A stretch of 64,000 nucleotides of DNA from Algoriphagus winogradskyi. GTDB lineage: Bacteria > Bacteroidota > Bacteroidia > Cytophagales > Cyclobacteriaceae. Below the pieces are notes generated by a model. That model saw only the letters and a list, made by a program, of their open reading frames with translations. It was not told where the DNA came from and made no database searches. Positions 62,254 to 64,000 of this stretch are shown here, one piece after another. The DNA lies in contig NZ_FXUA01000003.1 of NCBI RefSeq assembly GCF_900182815.1, positions 676,560-740,559 on the forward strand. The letters are read 5' to 3'. The position numbers and the translations under genes are program-made. The stretch's first letter is position 1. Every line of letters begins with the position of its first letter.

Positions 62254-62913
62254 TTAGCTATTACTGATAGAAATAAACATCACAAATACCATCCAGCAGA
62301 ACAAAAAGCTACCATAATAAACAACAACTATCTTAAGCATCTCGTCAAAACCTCGCTTTAAAAAGTTGGATAGAAACAATGCAATAGCAAACCAATATAA
62401 AACCTCAAAAAGACTTAATATTTTAAAAGGGTATTTCAGCCACTCTTGAAGCAAAATTGGATCAAACAAACTATAAAGGGAAAAGGGATGAAAGCTACGC
62501 AAGGCATCCATGCTAATAGGATTATAATTAAACCAAACTAATTTAATTATTTCGGGAATAATAAAAACTAGTTGTGAAATAACTACAACCTTAAATACAC
62601 TAGAAAAAGAAACCTCCATTTTATCAATATACATTCCAAGATAAATGATAGCTGCAGGAATTATGCATTTAACCAAAAATAAAAATGGAAAAATAACATA
62701 GGAAACCCAATACCATTTATGCCTTAATTCAATAAGATGATTAAGTTTTGTGGTACTATAAACATCATAATAATGTGCAAAAAACACCTCATCAGTAAAA
62801 TACAATCTATCTATTATAAAATGAAATAATAAAAATAAAAAACAAGTCTGAAAAAAAATGAAAATAGAATTTTTATAGTATAAATTGATATAAAAAATTG
62901 TTTTATTTTCCAT
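62254..62913 (-). CDS. AT-rich polytopic membrane protein of peptide locus
   Basis: About 219 residues from ATG 62913 (MENKTIFYINLYYKN); an in-frame start at 62952 is less likely as it is buried within the upstream gene. Five or six hydrophobic segments with many aromatics and few charges. The gene is far more AT-rich than the rest of the window, with long A/T runs. I do not recognise the family. It overlaps the lipocalin-like gene by 11 bp and precedes the thioredoxin-like gene by 6 bp, so it is part of the operon. Confidence 0.75.
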   Translation of the reverse strand: MENKTIFYINLYYKNSIFIFFQTCFLFLLFHFIIDRLYFTDEVFFAHYYDVYSTTKLNHLIELRHKWYWVSYVIFPFLFLVKCIIPAAIIYLGMYIDKMEVSFSSVFKVVVISQLVFIIPEIIKLVWFNYNPISMDALRSFHPFSLYSLFDPILLQEWLKYPFKILSLFEVLYWFAIALFLSNFLKRGFDEMLKIVVVYYGSFLFCWMVFVMFISISNS

Positions 62914-63340
62914 TTTTCGAAAATATATATCTTGCTTTAGCTGGTTTGCCATTTAAAATAGAACTGAAGATCAACGTATCTGAAGTTACGTCTCTAACCA
63001 AATACTCTCTAAAAAAATTTCTATCAATTTCTTTAACATATATCGTATCCCCAATTAATTTCCATAAAGCCCTCCGATGAATTATATTAACCCCATCTAT
63101 GTCCGTATAATACAATGTATCTTTTCTAAATTCATACACTGTACTATCTAACGCGAGTTGAAATTTCTGGTCTGCTAAAGATTGTGTAGCAAAATCAGCT
63201 AATAAATAACCGTCGGAATTACGAATCATATCAATCGCAGTTATATTCACAATATCCCACTTACCAACAATCATTTCAGATTTATTAGAAATGAAAAGTA
63301 CTAACAAAAAATAATATAGGTTTAACAAGTGCATAATCAT
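62903..63340 (-). CDS. small lipocalin-like secreted protein
   Basis: A 145-residue protein with a hydrophobic N-terminus (LLNLYYFLLVLFIS) acting as signal peptide or anchor, and the lipocalin-type opening IVGKWDIVNITAID, followed by repeated beta-strand sequence (DSTVYEFRKDTLYYTDIDG, WKLIGDTIYVKEID). A diverged second copy remains as a fragment 2 kb downstream. A protein of this size directly after a bacteriocin-like precursor could be an immunity or binding protein; that is inference only. Confidence 0.75.
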   Translation of the reverse strand: MIMHLLNLYYFLLVLFISNKSEMIVGKWDIVNITAIDMIRNSDGYLLADFATQSLADQKFQLALDSTVYEFRKDTLYYTDIDGVNIIHRRALWKLIGDTIYVKEIDRNFFREYLVRDVTSDTLIFSSILNGKPAKARYIFSKNGK

Positions 63341-63354
63341 AAAATTTAAATGAG

Positions 63355-63380
63355 TAGGCTCCCTAAATATAGAGAGCCTA
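63355..63380 (-). terminator. attenuating hairpin between precursor peptide and accessory genes
   Basis: TAGGCTC and GAGCCTA, perfect 7-bp arms around 12 bases, followed on the minus strand by TTTAAATTTT. Lies 8 bp after the precursor stop. A leaky terminator here would give high precursor and lower processing-gene expression, as is usual for peptide loci. Confidence 0.5.
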
Positions 63381-63388
63381 AAATAGGT

Positions 63389-63547
63389 CTATTCCGGAGC
63401 CTCTTGATCAGTGCAATATTGTGCATAATACTGCCAACCTTGTAACTCATCTCCTTGATAGTTACCGCCTGTCAAAATAGTCCAGAGATCTTCACAGTAT
63501 CCAGATCCCACCAGATTTTCCATCTGGTCATTTGTTAACTTTTCCAT
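63389..63547 (-). CDS. double-glycine-leader precursor peptide, 52 residues
   Basis: Small gene starting MEKLTNDQMENLVGS and ending TDQEAPE, followed by TAG at 63389. Aligned with C39 leader rules, L4, M9 and L12 fall at positions -12, -7 and -4 if the cut is after G14-S15, leaving a 37-residue core GYCEDLWTILTGGNYQ... with two cysteines (C18, C45), seven acidic residues and no lysine or arginine. No modification enzyme lies nearby, so a disulfide-linked peptide is more likely than a lanthipeptide or sactipeptide. Being acidic, it differs from typical cationic bacteriocins. Not in usual gene-length range, hence easily missed. Confidence 0.75.
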   Translation of the reverse strand: MEKLTNDQMENLVGSGYCEDLWTILTGGNYQGDELQGWQYYAQYCTDQEAPE

Positions 63548-63886
63548 AATTGTTATTGGTTATGTTTTGAAAAATAATTTGATAGGTGATTTTAGTGAAT
63601 AAAAATTCAATAAACAAACAACTATCAATCAATCACTTACATCAAACTAAATAATTGTATTATTTCCAGAGCAGATAACAGAACAATCTACTGAATTCTT
63701 CGTTATACCCCCCCCCCTGTAATCATCTAATTTATTCGTTAAATCTAGGAATTCAGAATAATCAACTTATTTTTAATTAATTTCAACTTCTTTGAAAAAT
63801 GCAACTGTCTATTTAGTAAGAAAGGATATAATGGTCAAAAATAGTTGGTAAAACCCCTGTAATTAACTGGTATATAATTATTTACG
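63548..63886. other. AT-rich gene-free region upstream of the precursor peptide
   Basis: No gene is visible. It must contain the minus-strand promoter of the peptide operon, but no exact TAnnTTTG match stands out. It also holds a run of ten C at 63708-63717. Confidence 0.5.
63708..63717. repeat. C10 homopolymer in peptide-gene upstream region
   Basis: Ten consecutive C (G on the minus strand) in otherwise very AT-rich sequence, 160 bp upstream of the precursor peptide start. Such tracts can change length by slippage and alter promoter spacing. Confidence 0.8.
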
Positions 63887-63928
63887 AGAACCTTATTGAA
63901 ATGCATTTCAATAAGGTTCTTTTGTTTT
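63887..63928 (+). terminator. perfect 34-bp palindrome with T-tract
   Basis: Arms of 17 bp (AGAACCTTATTGAAATG and its exact complement) meet without spacer at 63903/63904, followed by TTTTGTTTT. A strong plus-strand terminator, although no plus-strand gene precedes it within 3 kb, so it may end a small RNA or be a leftover of a neighbouring element. Confidence 0.75.
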
Positions 63929-64000
63929 ATGAAAACTTCAAAAAAAGCGTTGTTGGGCATGTGGCTTTTTAGACTCAATTAAATGGGGAAAACAAGGAGG

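Noticed and set aside
63930..64000. Short plus-strand frame MKTSKKALLGMWLFRLN at the right edge, or the end of a minus-strand gene
   Set aside because: Seventeen codons before a stop on the plus strand and about twenty open codons on the minus strand are too few to call; sequence beyond the window is needed.

Overview
The window looks like chromosomal DNA of a free-living Bacteroidota, most likely a Cytophagales/Cyclobacteriaceae (Algoriphagus-like) bacterium. This is an inference. It rests on repeated Bacteroidota-type promoter elements (TAnnTTTG, sometimes with TTG about 17-20 bp upstream), weak Shine-Dalgarno signals, a tmRNA whose tag ends in GEESYAMAA, lineage-typical families (DUF3078, DUF5687, DUF4861, BtuG-like propeller lipoprotein) and many lipoproteins.

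Layout. 1-10.7 kb holds housekeeping genes: an SDR dehydrogenase, rlmD, an M24 aminopeptidase, an M16 peptidase, an O-methyltransferase, a LysM lytic transglycosylase, DUF3078, and dnaX. dnaX carries an A10 slippery run followed by a GC-rich hairpin, so it probably makes both gamma and tau. 10.9-11.4 kb is ssrA. 11.8-18.2 kb is a small secreted protein followed by an RND efflux operon (adaptor, pump, outer-membrane factor). 18.2-21.8 kb has a Fic protein under a striking array of inverted repeats, then an ABC ATPase with a DUF5687 permease. 21.9-28.5 kb is a cobalamin-uptake locus: btuD, btuC and btuF on the minus strand, then a plus-strand cobalamin riboswitch with btuB and a BtuG-like lipoprotein. 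The B12-linked GTPase meaB follows at 30.6 kb. 28.7-42 kb is mixed: AAA/DUF4143 ATPase, hemJ-SCO-cytochrome c, a class IV aminotransferase, a response-regulator/kinase plus ABC exporter operon, sucD, an ABC-F protein, a heptamer tandem repeat, and a RelE-like toxin-antitoxin pair next to a ParE remnant.

42.7-60.4 kb is a pectin/galacturonate utilisation island. A TRAP transporter (dctPQM) and uxaA are divergent. A long minus-strand operon encodes DUF4861, GH105, CE8 pectinesterase, GH28, CE12 acetylesterase, a VOC protein, an Ldh_2-type dehydrogenase and a Gfo/Idh/MocA oxidoreductase. The plus-strand kduI-kduD-lacI-uxaB operon faces it. Three related palindromes, plus one weaker match, lie in the two divergent promoter regions and are probably the operators of the LacI regulator. 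The two branches (5-keto-4-deoxyuronate via KduI/KduD, galacturonate via UxaB/UxaA) converge on 2-keto-3-deoxygluconate. UxaC, the KDG kinase and aldolase, pectate lyases and a SusC/SusD pair are not in the window.

60.4-63.6 kb is an AT-rich accessory patch that looks like a small secreted-peptide (bacteriocin/RiPP-like) locus. A 52-residue precursor, shorter than usual gene-calling cutoffs, has a double-glycine-type leader and a two-cysteine acidic core. It is followed by a small lipocalin-like protein, an AT-rich membrane protein, a CPLC thioredoxin-like protein and a C39-peptidase ABC exporter. The exporter breaks off after 244 residues at a short shared sequence with a second lipocalin-like gene, itself reduced to its 3' half and joined to the 3' half of an MtfA-like zinc peptidase. 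This decaying locus, the dnaX recoding site, the Fic operator array and the pectin regulon are the parts most worth a second look.
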